The notes under the pieces are model-generated. The model worked only from the letters and a program-made list of their open reading frames with translations. It searched no databases and had not been told where the DNA came from. Both the position numbers and the translations under genes were made by a program. 64,000 nucleotides of DNA from Lepraria neglecta (lineage: Eukaryota > Ascomycota > Lecanoromycetes > Lecanorales > Stereocaulaceae), in assembly GCA_033220425.1 (NCBI GenBank), contig CM065648.1, positions 5,263,243 to 5,327,242 on the forward strand, written 5' to 3'. Below are positions 1 to 10,735 of the stretch, piece after piece (within the stretch, counting starts at the first letter, position 1; every line of letters starts with the position of its first letter).

Positions 1-170
1 CGCATCGCGCTTACCTCAAGCTGGACATCGCCCGTCTTTATTTAAACCAATAGAAGAGCTCAAGTCAGTTCTCCGGAACTCTGACGTGCCCGATCGTATG
101 GACGGGTGGCTCTCTTCTGATAGTCCCCAATTGCCAATTCGAATCATCACATTTCAGGATGCAACACTCC
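1..170 (+). pseudogene. BAHD-family acyltransferase, 5' part (partial, continues off the left edge)
   Basis: This is the upstream fragment of an acyltransferase gene that continues at 3,888. Read from base 2 it is open without stops (ASRLPQAGHRPSLFKPIEEL and onward) and runs to the exact point where the Copia element begins. Joined across the element, the frame continues into TLLTVTF-LHTLMD, where HTLMD is the HxxxD catalytic motif of the BAHD/Transferase family (Pfam PF02458). These enzymes move acyl groups from CoA thioesters to hydroxyl or amino groups, in fungi often on secondary metabolites. The start codon lies outside the window. The last five bases (ACTCC, 166-170) are the target-site duplication. 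The family call is known-family inference, while the frame continuity is seen directly. The substrate is unknown. Confidence 0.75.
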
Positions 171-364
171 TGTCGCTATGGTGCAAGCGTTGCAAGATAT
201 CAATGAGATCTATGAATGTGAACAGCCTGAGCAGCCAGAATCTATGGAATGAGGCTCCTAATATACATGATGGAGTGTCAAACAGTAGAAGACGCTAGAA
301 TGTTGACAAAGAAATGGTGATAAAGGAAAATGGCAAAGGAAAATGGCAAATAGCATACAAAACA
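171..364 (-). repeat. Copia LTR (3' LTR of the minus-strand element)
   Basis: This is the first of four copies of the same LTR in the window; the others are 3,696-3,887, 46,511-46,702 and 47,405-47,583. It starts TGTCGCTATGG, and the polypurine tract follows it at 365-372. Two extra bases near the inner end make it slightly longer than its partner. Confidence 0.85.
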
Positions 365-407
365 CACCCCCCAGCTTGAGCGCTGATGCGATCAGGCTGA
401 AAAAATC

Positions 408-890
408 TCACACAATGAGGGTTGAAATGTCGGCCATGTTGAGGAGTTTGATGAAGTTTTGGTGTTTTTGAATTGGTAAAGCTTTGGTGAGGCCATCTGC
501 TGGCATATCGGCCGTTGGAATCCATGAGGCTGTGATCCGTTTTTCCTGGATTCGGTGTATATACAGATATTTCAACATTTGCTTCCAATTCTTCGGCTCG
601 TCTGGGAGTTGATCACGATGGAGGTAATCTTTAGGTACCAGGTTAGTGGCGAAGGCAGCGTGATATCCTGAAAGATCATGTAGATTGTTGATGGCTACCG
701 CATGAGCTTGTCGACAGTTCCTGGTTCTGAAAGGAAGGATGAAATCCTTATTTATATCTGCGGATATATCGTTGGAGCGGGGAGCGGGAGCTCCTATTGG
801 TCGATATTCCCAGTTGCTATCTCCGTCACCTACTGGTAGTGTTCCTAATAAGGATGCCGATGAGGATATAGAGTTATTAGGATCGCCCAC
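408..890 (-). pseudogene. Copia polyprotein remnant: RT start fused to RNase H end
   Basis: This 160-codon open frame is the 3' end of the Copia polyprotein. Residues from about 55 to 110 (RQAHAVAINNL through LHRDQLPDEPKNWKQMLK) match the region just before and at the beginning of fungal Copia reverse transcriptase. Directly after NWKQMLKYLY comes IHRIQEKRITASWIPTADMP and ADGLTKALP, which is the C-terminal end of Copia RNase H. The palm domain with its YVDD motif and most of RNase H are therefore absent, and the join is in frame. The frame stayed open after the deletion, so it probably arose by recombination or template jumping rather than by stepwise decay. No function is expected. Confidence 0.8.
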
Positions 891-1039
891 TTCTAATAGC
901 GGCGGTGATATATATAATTGGTTTTCACTGGTTGTTGTCTTGGGAGGTAGGATTAGAGTAGTATTGCCATTACTAGGAATAGGAATCTCCAGCTCCTACT
1001 TATCTTGATTATCAGCCAGTAGAGCTTCAGGGATTTCTT

Positions 1040-2000
1040 GCAAGATTTTTATAGCTTATAGCAGTTCTTACTCCTGTACTAGTTATCCAGCGTCAATATT
1101 AGATAGCTTATAGTAAGTATTCTTATCAAAGGTCACATCGCGGATTCGGATCACTTACTTCTTACTAGGAATCCAAATACGATAGATATTCCTGGAGCTG
1201 TACCCTACTAGATTCCCAATATAAGCTCGAGGCTCTAGCTTCTGGAGCTTTGGAATGTTATAAATAAGAGGGTAAGCTCTATAGCCATAAATCTTTATAT
1301 ATAAGAGCGTCGGCTTTAAGTGGTAAAGGGCTTCGAACGGTATTATTCCCGTCCTAGATATTGGGGTGCAGTTAAGGATGTATACCGCTGCTGATACTGT
1401 TTCCGGCTATAGATCATATAGTAAGTTAGCACTGATCCTTATACATCTAGCTTTCTGAATAATCACCCCCCTAGAGCGCTCGGATTTTCCGTTTTGGGCA
1501 GGGGTGTATAGAGTAGTACGCTCTAATTAGATACTATACCTAGTGAGTAGGTCTTCGAAGGCTTATCCTAAGGACTTTTTACTATTAGTACGAAGGAAAA
1601 TTATCCGCTGTTGGTACTGATTTTCTGCGATATTAACTATACGAGCGACTATATTAGTAGCCTTATACTTGTTCCGATGTGTCTATAACTAATAGAAGTA
1701 GGTATTCTAGCAGACAAAATAACTAATCTAAGTATACCTATTATAGCCTTGCTCTATGGGAATAAGATTATAGGCTACTCGATGAAGTGGATATATTAAT
1801 AGGACTTTATTATCACTTCTTCTTGAAATAATCCGATATACTTTTAATAGGCGACAGGTTTCGCAGGTTTTAAACTCGTCTTGAGTATATAGCGAAGTAA
1901 GCTTTAGTCCTTTAGCTGCAGTTAGTAGCTTAGAAATAGTATTAGCTCCTGTATAGCCTATTATTTAGTGTAGATGGTTTAGCGAAGCTTCGAAAGTTTT
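1040..2000 (-). pseudogene. Copia integrase region, RIP-degraded
   Basis: Minus-strand reading gives, across stops, the conserved Copia integrase C-terminal order: IPFEALYHLKPTL, YIKIYGYRAYPLIYNIPKLQ, LEPRAYIGNLVGY and NIYRIWIPSKK followed by VIRIRDVTFDKN. Upstream parts are heavily TA-enriched. The order protease, then integrase, then RT/RNase H is that of Ty1/Copia and not Gypsy. Confidence 0.75.
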
Positions 2001-2099
2001 TTGCTGAGATGTAGCTTTTGAAGCTACCTTTATTAATAAGTCCGTAGCGGATAAAGCAAAGATTTGTTTCGCTGATAGTAGGTTATTATATTCAATAAT

Positions 2100-2498
2100 C
2101 TAATACCTATTATGTGGTTTAAGCTGGCAGAAGTGATCCTGTCTTCCTTTTTCGACTATATATAGAGTATCCCTTATAGTATCCCAATAAATGTTTACAC
2201 CCTTTACCTTACTGAATAAGACTAAGTTAGTAAAGAATCCTAGGATCAGGGCTACTTGTTTGAGTGAAATATTTTCTGTCCTACCAGTTAGTAACGCGAC
2301 GGTGATGTCGACCGTCCTATAGGCAGTAATAGGATATATTATTGATCCGGAAACAAGATAGTCGTCGGATATAGTACAGTGAGTTATTTTAAAGCGATAT
2401 GGATCATTGCAGACATGGATGTTCGAACCGGAATCTAGTATCCAGGAGTTCGCAATATTATAGTCGTTTATATTGAGGACTGCTACAGGATCGCCCAT
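2100..2498 (-). pseudogene. Copia gag-pol protease fragment
   Basis: This open frame of 132 codons contains SWILDSGSNIHVCND, the aspartic protease active site (DSG) of Ty1/Copia polyproteins, followed by the usual strand-rich segment. It is preceded on the minus strand by gag-like sequence with many stops. It is part of the element at 171-3,887 and not an independent gene. Confidence 0.8.
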
Positions 2499-3695
2499 TT
2501 TGTTGCAAAGATTCTTGGATCCTATAGTTTAGTTAGAGGCTCAGTAGTTATTTTCGATGTCTGCTTATTAGCTCTCTACTTCCTAGCCTTTTCGACGTTA
2601 GCTTTGACTTTTGAATCCTTTAGGGCTTCTTCTACTTTCTTAATAGTCTTAGTATTAGGTTTCTAGCTATTAGGACGTAGTGATTCGATAAGGTAATAGT
2701 AATCACTATACTAATATACTATCCCACAAGCATATTCCTGGGGCGGTTCCTTTTTTGATTTTTGAGGGTTTATAGATATAGGTACTAGAGGTTGACCTTG
2801 CAGCGTTGCCGTATATAAGGATACGGAGTTACTAGATACGGAGTTGCTAGATAGTAGATTATCTGTACTAATTTGTTAAAAGAGATTGAGGACTTCTATA
2901 AAGGTAGGTAGTTTCTTGTTTCGGGAACGTCTGAGCTGCAAGTTATAAAGTGATATTACGGTCTAGATCGGATCTATCTGCTTGAGGCTGTTAATAAAAT
3001 AGTTAAGAATTAAACCTGTTTCAATATCCGAATACCTCGTTGCTTTAGCTTCTATATAGACCGTTTCTTATCTGCTAAGCCACTACTTAATGTTCTGACC
3101 CTTTTGTAGCCCTGTATAAAGTGCTTTATACTAACGATTAATCTTAAGAGCTCGGATACTTAAATAAGGTTTAATAGCCTATTAGAGGGATCGAAGAGCT
3201 TGCTATAGAGTGTCCTTATTGATAATATACGTGACGTACTCAGGTGAGATCGATTTTTATATGTATGATAATGTACGGATTAGTACATCCTTCTTCTCCG
3301 TATGATCCTTTTGTCGAATATTAAAGTCTAGTAACTAATCAGTGTATTGATCGTTGCGCTCGATTTCTATAAGGCCTGGTGGTAGCCCTGTTCGTCTTGG
3401 AAGAGTAGGAGTAGTAAGTAGGGGCTCTTGATCGAGCGATGGGTCTATAAGATCCTAGATGTCTGATTATTTTACACTGGATCTAATGATAGAGATCCAG
3501 TTATACTATATTGATACACCTGTGAGGGTAATCGATGCAGGAACGGTAGCTTGTAAGCTTATATTAATGGCTTCTACTGCGATGAAGGAAATTAGATGAG
3601 TTTGAGGCTGTTAAAGAATCGGGTGCAGCGGGTGGTATGCTTGATCGGGTTTAGCGCCGTTAAGCTAACCAATTAGGGTAATACGGGCTTATAAC

Positions 3696-3887
3696 TGTCG
3701 CTATGGTGCAAGCGTTGCAAGATATCAATAAGATCTATAAATGTGAATAGCCTGAGGAGCCAGAATCTATGGAATAAGGCTCCTAATATACATAATGGAG
3801 TGTTAAACAGTAGAAGACACTAGAATGTTGACAAAGAAATGGTGATAAAGGAAAATGGCAAAGGAAAATGGCAAATAGCATATAACG
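3696..3887 (-). repeat. Copia LTR (5' LTR of the minus-strand element)
   Basis: This is the second LTR of the element. Internal leader sequence lies just left of it (complement of GGGCTTATAAC, 3,686-3,695), and the same sequence borders the LTR at 47,405. That position is where the primer-binding site should be. Confidence 0.85.
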
Positions 3888-4890
3888 ACTCCTAACAGTC
3901 ACATTCCTCCACACACTCATGGATACAATGGGGCTTCACTCTATATTCCAAGGCTGGTCCGCAGTTCTTCGCGGACAGGAAGATGAAGTGCCCATTTTGA
4001 TTGGGTTTAATCATGATCCGTTAGCCGGTCTCAGCGAGACGAAACCGTCACAACCATATATCTTTGCTGAAAAGCTGCTACTGGGCGTATCCTGGTTGAT
4101 ATTTGCGTTTCACTATCTCTTCGAGCTGTTCTGGTACCGCAAGGAGGAGGAAAGGGTTATTTTCTTGCCTGCACATTATCTGCAAAGGATGCGAGACACC
4201 GCAATGGGAGAGCTGGCATTACAGAATACCGGCGACAAGAAACCTTTCGTGAGCGAGAGCGATGTTCTGTTTGCGTGGTGGACACGGATCGTTCTCCGAG
4301 CGCTCGAACCTGCACCCAGTAGAACAATCATGATCAGGAATGTTTTCGATTGCCGATCCATTTTGGCAGAGCTCGGTCATATCCCATCTGCTGGAGCTGC
4401 CTTGATCACCAATGCCTTTTTCGCAACACTCACATTTCTCTCCACACGCCAGATTCTCGAAGAGCCTCTGAGCTTTGTTGCATCTGGAATTCGCAAGTCT
4501 CTCGATCAACAGCGAAACATGGAACAGCTCCAAGCCAATGTTGCGATTCAAAAGGCTACGCTCGACAACGCGGGCCATCCAGCCCTATTTGGGGACTCCG
4601 GTATGCTCATGATTGTATGCTCCAATTGGTGCAAATCTCGACTTTTCCAAGCCGATTTCTCCGCAGCAGTCCTTTCGTCAGGAATACCGCTCTCTCAACG
4701 AGCCAACCAGCTAGGTAGATCTTCCTACGTCAATGTCACCGGGACCAAGACCTACGCTACTCGGAACACTGGGGTGGTGATTGGAAAGGATGCAGCTGAC
4801 AATTGGTGGCTTCTGTATACTCTGCGGGCCGAAAGATGGGCTTCTGTCGAGCAACAACTTCGGTCTATGTCTGAGAAGGATGTAAATTGA
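3888..4890 (+). pseudogene. BAHD-family acyltransferase, 3' part (split by Copia insertion)
   Basis: This is the main body of the acyltransferase whose 5' part is at 1-170. The HxxxD motif (HTLMD) is encoded at 3,910-3,924, only about 20 bases after the insertion. Downstream it reads LPAHYLQRMRDTA, then KPFVSESDVLFAWWTRIVLR, which is typical of fungal BAHD enzymes. Near the C-terminus SNWCKSRLFQADFSAAV holds the position of the DFGWG-type motif, as DFSAAV. The frame is open to a TGA at 4,888-4,890 and shows no RIP stops, so the gene was probably intact until the retrotransposon landed. An internal ATG at 3,919 could start a 323-residue product, but it would lack the catalytic His, the N-terminal half and the native promoter. 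Substrate unknown. Confidence 0.8.
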
Positions 4891-5401
4891 TTGATCAAAT
4901 ATGCAATTAGCTTCGGGATCAAAGCTATGAGTCTCAACTAGAATATCGCTAGTGAAACCAACACTCAAGTACTTTGATGATTCAGTGAATTCACGCAGAT
5001 CAAAATATGGTCCCTCATGGTCATAGCCCTTCAAGTAGCTTTGCAGTGGCAGCTTACTGTCTAGGGTCAATTCTAATAGGTCGTTTCGAGGTTTACACAC
5101 TATCAAGTCTCTATTATGAAAACCATCCCCATGGAGCGTACGGCATTTCGGCAGGAATAACTCTCTAGCCACGAGTTGAGTTATAGCTATGTGGAGGCTG
5201 AAGGCACAGCAAGTCTACCTGCTTCAGTGACTTAAAAAGATGTGCGATTTTCCTGATCAAAGGAGTAAATCCTCACTCGTACAATGGAACATCCCTTGCA
5301 TGATACTCACCTAACTAAAACACATGACAGAAGCTAAATTTGGAAGTGCAGTTGATGTTGATTCAGACCTTCTAAGTGCTTAGATATCATTAGAATACTG
5401 A
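4891..5401. other. Intergenic stretch between acyltransferase and reductase pseudogene
   Basis: This gap separates the end of the acyltransferase from the 3' end of the reductase pseudogene; the two are convergent. The minus strand is open for about 94 codons (5,172 down to 4,891, beginning MARELFLPKCRT) and runs on into the acyltransferase antisense. It resembles no family I recognise and may be chance. Nothing else is visible. Confidence 0.3.
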
Positions 5402-6563
5402 TTACTTCGAGACTCTGGATCTTTGGATCTCTTCGCCGTCCTCTCTAGTCATGGCCTCCCACTTCCGCCTCAAAAAAGGCATAACCAACCATCCCATCAC
5501 CACAGAAAGTAAGGAATCAAAAATTCCCCACCCTCTCTTCGGCGACAGTCCGATCATACTGGTAAACAGAACCGAAGCCGCCAGTAAGTCCTCGCATATA
5601 ATAAAATCGCCCTTGTCCACCGCTGCAATGATAAGAGCAGCCACCTTCTCGGAAGAAGGAAACTTGGTCTCCAGTTCTGCGGCGGCTAGGTTGGTTCCTT
5701 GAATGCGTTTCGTTAGCGGAGTCTTGGTTTCCTGCTCTAGCTTGAATCCGGGTGAGAAAAAATCGGCTGGGAAGGCACAGTGGATCGAGTAGGTGGACTT
5801 GGAGCTGCAGTATCGTAGCACTTCTATCCGCAGTGTATCCGCCAAGGCTCGGACCGCGCTTTTGGCCGCTTTGAGAGAAACAATGTTAGCGAGACCTATC
5901 TTAAGAGTGTCTATAATGATGAAGAGTAACTTACAAGTATAAGCAATAGAGCCTGGTAAGCCCAAGAACGCCGCGGCGCTGTTGATAAAGATGATCTGAC
6001 GAAGCCTAGGATAAGGACCTGGTTAAGCCTCTTCTTTGTCATCCTCTGTCTAAATGTCGAGCATGGACTCTGCAGCATATGCGGAAGAGTAGTAGTTGTT
6101 CTTCATACAGTTATCAAAATCCTTGGCCTTGATATCCACAAGAAATCCGTTCTCTGCATGGTTACCGCCAGCTGTACAATACAAGATGTCTGCAATCCGA
6201 TGCTGTGCCTTGAAAGCTTCGTCAACCTGAAGACTCGGTCAGATCTTGCTGTAGCTTATCCACCGTCTTTTCCCCACTGTTCTCCTGTCAGGGCAATACC
6301 TTAGACGCATCAGCCAAATCAATGGCAACGGTATTGACTTCTTGACTCTCCTCTCCGCATGTTGCGATTATCTCTTGCTTTACTTCTGCCAGAGGACCTG
6401 GCCTGCGGGAGAATAAGGTGATATGAGCCCCTGTTCTTGGTCAGCGAAAGTGTCGTTCCAACTCAACCCAAAGCTTCACTACTCTAACCCTGGGCAGCCA
6501 ACTCCTTGGATATAGCTTTTCCCAGCCCACCAGAACCGCCGGTGACAAAGACCGTCTGCTCAT
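5402..6563 (-). pseudogene. 3-ketodihydrosphingosine reductase (KDSR/Tsc10-like) pseudogene
   Basis: This SDR-family enzyme reduces 3-ketodihydrosphingosine to dihydrosphingosine with NADPH at the ER, an early step of sphingolipid synthesis. On the minus strand the Rossmann motif TVFVTGGSGGLGKAI is visible near 6,545, then an NNYYSSAY segment, then INSAAAFLGLPG with the catalytic Ser. After splicing an intron (5,869-5,934) the YTSAK catalytic YxxxK is formed. The C-terminus (from AVRALADTLRIEVLRY to the hydrophobic tail) is open to TAA at 5,402. A likely second intron follows the ELAAQG segment. It is broken: TAG and TAA replace Gln codons around 6,020-6,060, and frame is lost around 6,220-6,310. 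The original start is not clear. The family match is strong in motif order, and a related SDR is the alternative. Confidence 0.75.
5869..5934 (-). other. Spliceosomal intron in reductase pseudogene (66 nt)
   Basis: On the minus strand it begins GTAAGT, contains the branch-point-like GCTAAC and ends CAAAG. Removing it joins ...GCTTATACTT to CGGCCAAAAGC and restores the SDR motif YTSAK. Length and signals are typical of filamentous ascomycetes. Confidence 0.75.
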
Positions 6564-7262
6564 GGTGTCAGTGTGACCAGGGGTGTACCATAACGAGTCC
6601 TCTCCTTCGTCGAAGCGCTCACTTTACCGCGGAGGTCTTGATCTGCTTTCATCTTATCCAAATAGTACCCAGCTTATGTTATTTTGGTGCTCTAAATCCT
6701 TCAAGATGTCGAATTACTCGGCACAATTAGGTCTTCCACTCACGTTCAAACGTTCAGGCCAAAGAATCAGGATCAATCCACCATCGTCTTCTTGTCAAGC
6801 TCGGTGATATTGCCATTTACGCTCGAAGCGCTAGGATGAGGGCCAATCGGGATGTTCACCGACCGCAAATCTCGCTCAGTAACTGTTCTAGGTGAGGATT
6901 AGGATTCCACTTAAGGGACGCCGTCTTTTGCTCTGACTCAGCTGGAATCCACCCCCGACCATGGCGGGCGGGTCCGATTCCCGTGGGAGACATGGCACTT
7001 CACTGGTCTACGGGTACCCGTCCAGCCTCACTACATCCTGCGCTGGCGCCGCGTGTTCCCATGGAACTGGCGGGCGGATCCCTATTCAATTCGGTAGATG
7101 CCCCCTGTTTTCGAGCCGTTCAAATACTAAAAATTTCTGATTTTACCGTGATTGGCTTCTTCCATCTCAGTGACAGAGGGGGTATTGCACTATTAGATCG
7201 TCTTCTGTGTTCTCGATCTCACGTCTAATTATGGCCCCCAATCCTACCTTGATTATTTCACC
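6564..7262. promoter_or_regulatory. Divergent intergenic region between two pseudogenes
   Basis: This is about 700 bases between the 5' ends of the reductase pseudogene (minus) and the hydrolase pseudogene (plus), so it would have held both promoters. A GC-rich part at 6,950-7,085 contains related segments (GGCGGGCGGGTCC and GGCGGGCGGATCC). Short open frames here look like chance. No TATA box can be assigned with confidence. Confidence 0.3.
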
Positions 7263-8243
7263 ATGCCACTCAAGTACGACCGAGAATGGGCTGAGGCTAC
7301 GGTTGCATTCCGCGCCGCCACGGCTGCCTTCAAACCAGCCTTGCATGATTTGCTCACGAGGCGTCAAAACCTCGACGCCAAGGCAGCCAGTCTAGCTGCT
7401 GCGTGCCCGCCAATCCCCTCTGACATAAGAATTAAAGTGCACTCCTTCAACTCCTTCGACGACACATCTCTCTCTATCCATCAGTTTGCGCTCAAGTCTG
7501 ATTATGACGGAAGTCTACGCCCTGCAATCTTCTATATACACGGCGGTGGCATGATCCACGGGAAATCAACCGACCTATATGCACTCATAGCGCAACATGT
7601 TCGAGAATGCGGCGTTTAGGTATTTGCCATCGACTTTCGGCTTGCACCAGAATACTCGCATCCCGTACCAACTAAAGATTGCTTTGCTCGCCTGAATTGG
7701 GTACAAACACATGCTGCATAACTAAACGTTGACGCGGCACGGATTGCTCTATACGGACACAGTTCGGGAGCCGGTATGGCTGCTGGCCTTACGCTTATGG
7801 CCCGGGACCGCGGTTTGGAACCAAAGATTGCTAAGAAGATCCTGATAGCACCTATGCTAGACTCTCGGACTGTGACAGCGGAAGTTGACAAGGAGATGGA
7901 GTCGTTGATCGTTAGCTGGCACCTAGACGATAATCTGACAGGATGGTCGGTATATCTAGGTCGAAATTGGGTAGAGGAAGAGTCGTAGATCTGGTATATG
8001 CGAGTCTATCGCGCGCGAGAAGCTTGGAAGGCCTTCCGGATACGTATATCGAAGTTGGGGGTTTAGATCTATTTAGGGTTGGTTGAGTGTGTAGAGTATG
8101 CGGCAAGACTGGCTAAGAGTGGAGTAACAGCAGACTTTCATCTATATCCAGGAGTGCCGCATCTGTTTGATTCGCTTGCTCCAGAGGTAGATGTTGCCAG
8201 AAGGGCAAAAGCAAATCAGCTAGCAGCATTTAAGAGCTTTTAG
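7263..8243 (+). pseudogene. Alpha/beta-hydrolase (HSL-type, fold 3) pseudogene
   Basis: This is a carboxylesterase/lipase-like hydrolase of the hormone-sensitive-lipase group. The frame from ATG 7,263 gives the oxyanion-hole motif YIHGGGMIHG, then FRLAPEY, then the nucleophile elbow GHSSGAGMAAG. The acid residue is in EVGGLDLF and the catalytic His in GVPHLFD, about 325 codons in all, which is normal for the family. It is interrupted by TAG at 7,617-7,619, TAA at 7,719-7,721 and TAG at 7,986-7,988, each fitting a CAG/CAA-to-stop change. A 4-base GGTT duplication near 8,090 shifts the frame, after which the C-terminus reads ECVEYAARLAKSG to AAFKSF and TAG (8,241). Substrate unknown. Confidence 0.85.
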
Positions 8244-9235
8244 GTCACCTCGACCTTCATCGTGTGAACCTGCTCACAGTTTAATGAACGTCTGGGTAAG
8301 ATTCTCCATTTGGTTGACATGTGCCCGTCTCTATACCTCCATTACTGATATTCCTCTGTCACCCAGTAGTAAGCCAATTAGATTGGTCAGTACCTTGCTT
8401 CGCCCGTCGGTCTTTGTGTTCGTATTCCTAATAACCGGTTAATCCGCAGTGATAGCCGCTATTGCCAGTCGCTCGGTGACCTTCGCTACTGGTGTTCGGG
8501 TCCTCAGAAGTGCTACTTAGTCCTCGAGTTGGGCCGCGGTCGGTATTTGGATCGGTCGAAGTGCCAGGAGCCGTCGGCGCGATTCTGCACCAGAAGCCGT
8601 TGTCGCTACTTGAAATTGCATCTGTGTTTTTCTCTCACTGCCGTCGTCCTCAGCCCCAGGGAGCACAAGCTTTTCCTGTTCTATTGCTTGTGTTGTCTTG
8701 GTACCCTCGCGGCGATCGATACATCAGATTATAGACTTTCTACGCAATACTATTTGATCCTGGATCTATTCGGTAATCTTGACATAGATTAATGGTAAGT
8801 TTATCTCAGCCTAAATGGCCACTCCAATCGGAAAGCAAAGCGTCCGAACCGGCTCATTAGAATATGCAGGGACTCTATGTAAGACTTATGAGTGGTGGTC
8901 CCTTGCTAACGATCGATATTTATTTGACAATTTTCGCCATTATCACTATTTTTGGTCATCGTATTGAAGTAGAAAACTATCGATGGGTAATTTTGCACGT
9001 ATAGATAAGTATGGCCTCATAGTCTCCTAACCTCTCTACTTTACCTCAACCTTTTTTTGATGTGATCTCGAATGCTAAAAATTGGAATGATTCTGAGAGA
9101 TGATGGTGTTATTCGCCCTAATGATTGATAGGTGATAGGCATGTATGAGGATATGGCGAGCCTTATCAAAGGAAAGGATCATGTGTCAATGGAACACAAT
9201 TGGGTTAGTGCCCTCTATGCTTAACTATCTGGTCG
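8244..9235. other. Gene-free stretch left of the mariner element
   Basis: I see no conserved protein, tRNA or clear repeat here. A GC-richer part at 8,420-8,720 gives short open frames with no recognisable motifs. AT-rich sequence follows, with no RIP-like TA saturation, so this looks like ordinary host intergenic DNA. Confidence 0.35.
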
Positions 9236-9237
9236 TA

Positions 9238-10733
9238 CTCTCGACTTTTTTTTTGAGTATGCGCACCCGACCCCACCAAAAAAACTCCTTTTTCTTATTT
9301 TTTTTACCATATCACAACGCTCTATTCTATTGACTTAATTAAGTCGTTATATACACTATTAAATACGCTTTACAAGATCTACCCATGAAAAGTATTATCC
9401 CCTTTGGCGTCGCGACATCGTTGAAGGCAAGGCCTGATTCGCCAGATCCACTTCCCTATCATTTCCAAGTCCAATCTTTCCTATATCTCTTGCCCGGCTT
9501 GTCTCGTTTTTTCGATCGTAGATACTATGTACGATAATTCAGTTACCTTCCGCTTCATGTAGTACCAGGTCTACTCAATCATATTCAAATCGAGTGAGTT
9601 GACGAGTCAATCGATGCGATGTAAACCCTCTATCTCATATTTCTTCTTATTTTTCCAAGCGATATGCGGAGAGGTCTCATCTTCTAGTCGGTAATACTCA
9701 TTATACTGTTGGATAATTTCACGACAAAAGGGGAGAAATTTAGGACGCAACACTTCCGTAAGGTATCTATATCAATCGATACCTTCTTTCAAATTCTTCT
9801 TTCTTTCTTTCAGAACGGTTTCAGGCTTAGGCGAGCGTTTTCTTCGCTTCGAAGAAAGTTTTTTGGCTTGCGCGACCTCGAAAATGTCTTTCAATAGCTG
9901 GGCTTCGACATGGTAGTCGACGTTGACGTCTGATAGATCTTCATGAGTCGCTCTCTTCTGCGGCCTTCTCTGTAGCGTATATGTGCCAGAGCCGGCGTTT
10001 ATCGTCTGCGAAAGCGCCCCAAAACATCAAATCGAAGTATTTCTTAAAGGTAGGGTTTAGGCAGCCCTTGTGATATGCTTCGTTCTCCTTTCTAGTTACC
10101 TAGACTTGTTCCCGACGTTGTTCGACCTTTACGAGCGTCTCGTCTGTCCAAACAATCTTCCTTTATCATTTCGGATCTTTTTCAAGTATGTCAATGCAGA
10201 ACTAGAGTCGCTTTTACTTATTTTCTTCTGGCGATAGAGGCGATTTGTAGCGCGGGAGATAGCGTTCATAGTATGCGATTTCGAAATCGTGTCGAATAGT
10301 CGTCGTGCGGACTTCAATACCACATTCTTGCGCAATTACGCTCTAGACTTTGCGTCGATTGACTTTGTTCTTTGTCGCATGTCTAATCAATCGTCAACGA
10401 TTTCGTACGTCTAATTTGAAGTCGCGATGACCTCGTGATGACTTGTTATTGGCGGCGATGACGGGAGAGATGTTTTCCCTCTTTGACTCTTCAAAAATGC
10501 AACTTCACTCGGTGTTTTCACCCACATTAAGCTTCCGCCCGACTTTTCGATTGAATTGATTGGTCTATGTATTCGTAAAAGCAATAGCTCCACGTTCTGA
10601 GGCCGTTAGATCCCTGATGCCCTTTGGACGAGTCATTATTGTGGCTTGAAAGAGGAAAACACGGTCTAGCGGGATATGCGCGAGGCCCGGCTAAATTTCG
10701 GTAGTGCGCATACTCAAAAAAATAAGTCGAGAG
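9238..10733 (-). mobile_element. Tc1/mariner-type DNA transposon with TIRs
   Basis: The ends are inverted repeats of about 30 bases. The left end (9,238-9,266) begins CTCTCGACTTT and contains GAGTATGCGCAC. The right end (10,704-10,733) is its complement with one or two differences. Both ends are flanked by TA (9,236-9,237 and 10,734-10,735), the target duplication of this superfamily. The 1,496-base length fits a one-gene element. It carries a degraded transposase on the minus strand. Confidence 0.88.
9379..10560 (-). pseudogene. Tc1-like DDE transposase, degraded
   Basis: The minus strand reads in pieces through an N-terminal DNA-binding region (VNRRK-like), then WTDETLVKVE with the first catalytic Asp. 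FDLMFWGAFADDKRR follows, then LKERKKNLKEGIDWYRYLTE. The second Asp region is YNEYYRLEDETSPHIAWKNK. The third is RIDWLVNSLDLNMIE, followed by a C-terminal GDNTFHG and stop at 9,379. These are the blocks of fungal Tc1-like transposases. Several TAG/TAA/TGA codons and frame breaks show it is dead, though damage is lighter than in the region to the right. Confidence 0.82.
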
Positions 10734-10735
10734 TA

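Larger units (their letters stand above)
171..3887 (-). mobile_element. Ty1/Copia LTR retrotransposon, internally deleted, inserted in the acyltransferase gene
   Basis: The element lies on the minus strand between two near-identical LTRs (171-364 and 3,696-3,887). Both LTRs begin TGTCGC, and the outer end reads CATATAACG, consistent with a mutated ...CATACAACA end. A 5-bp target duplication ACTCC flanks it (166-170 and 3,888-3,892). Read on the minus strand it carries gag remnants (about 3,540-2,560), protease (2,498-2,100), integrase (about 2,000-1,040) and the end of RNase H (up to 408). Most of the reverse transcriptase is missing. The polypurine tract (complement of CACCCCCC, 365-372) sits next to the 3' LTR as expected. 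Many TAG/TAA codons stand where CAG/CAA is expected, as RIP produces. It cannot move by itself. Confidence 0.9.

Noticed and set aside
4711-5172. 153-codon minus-strand frame overlapping the acyltransferase end
   Set aside because: Its C-terminal 60 codons are antisense to a conserved coding sequence and the rest has no recognised motif.
6506-7228. Short plus-strand frames in the divergent intergenic region
   Set aside because: They lie antisense to the reductase pseudogene or in promoter-like DNA and have no motifs.
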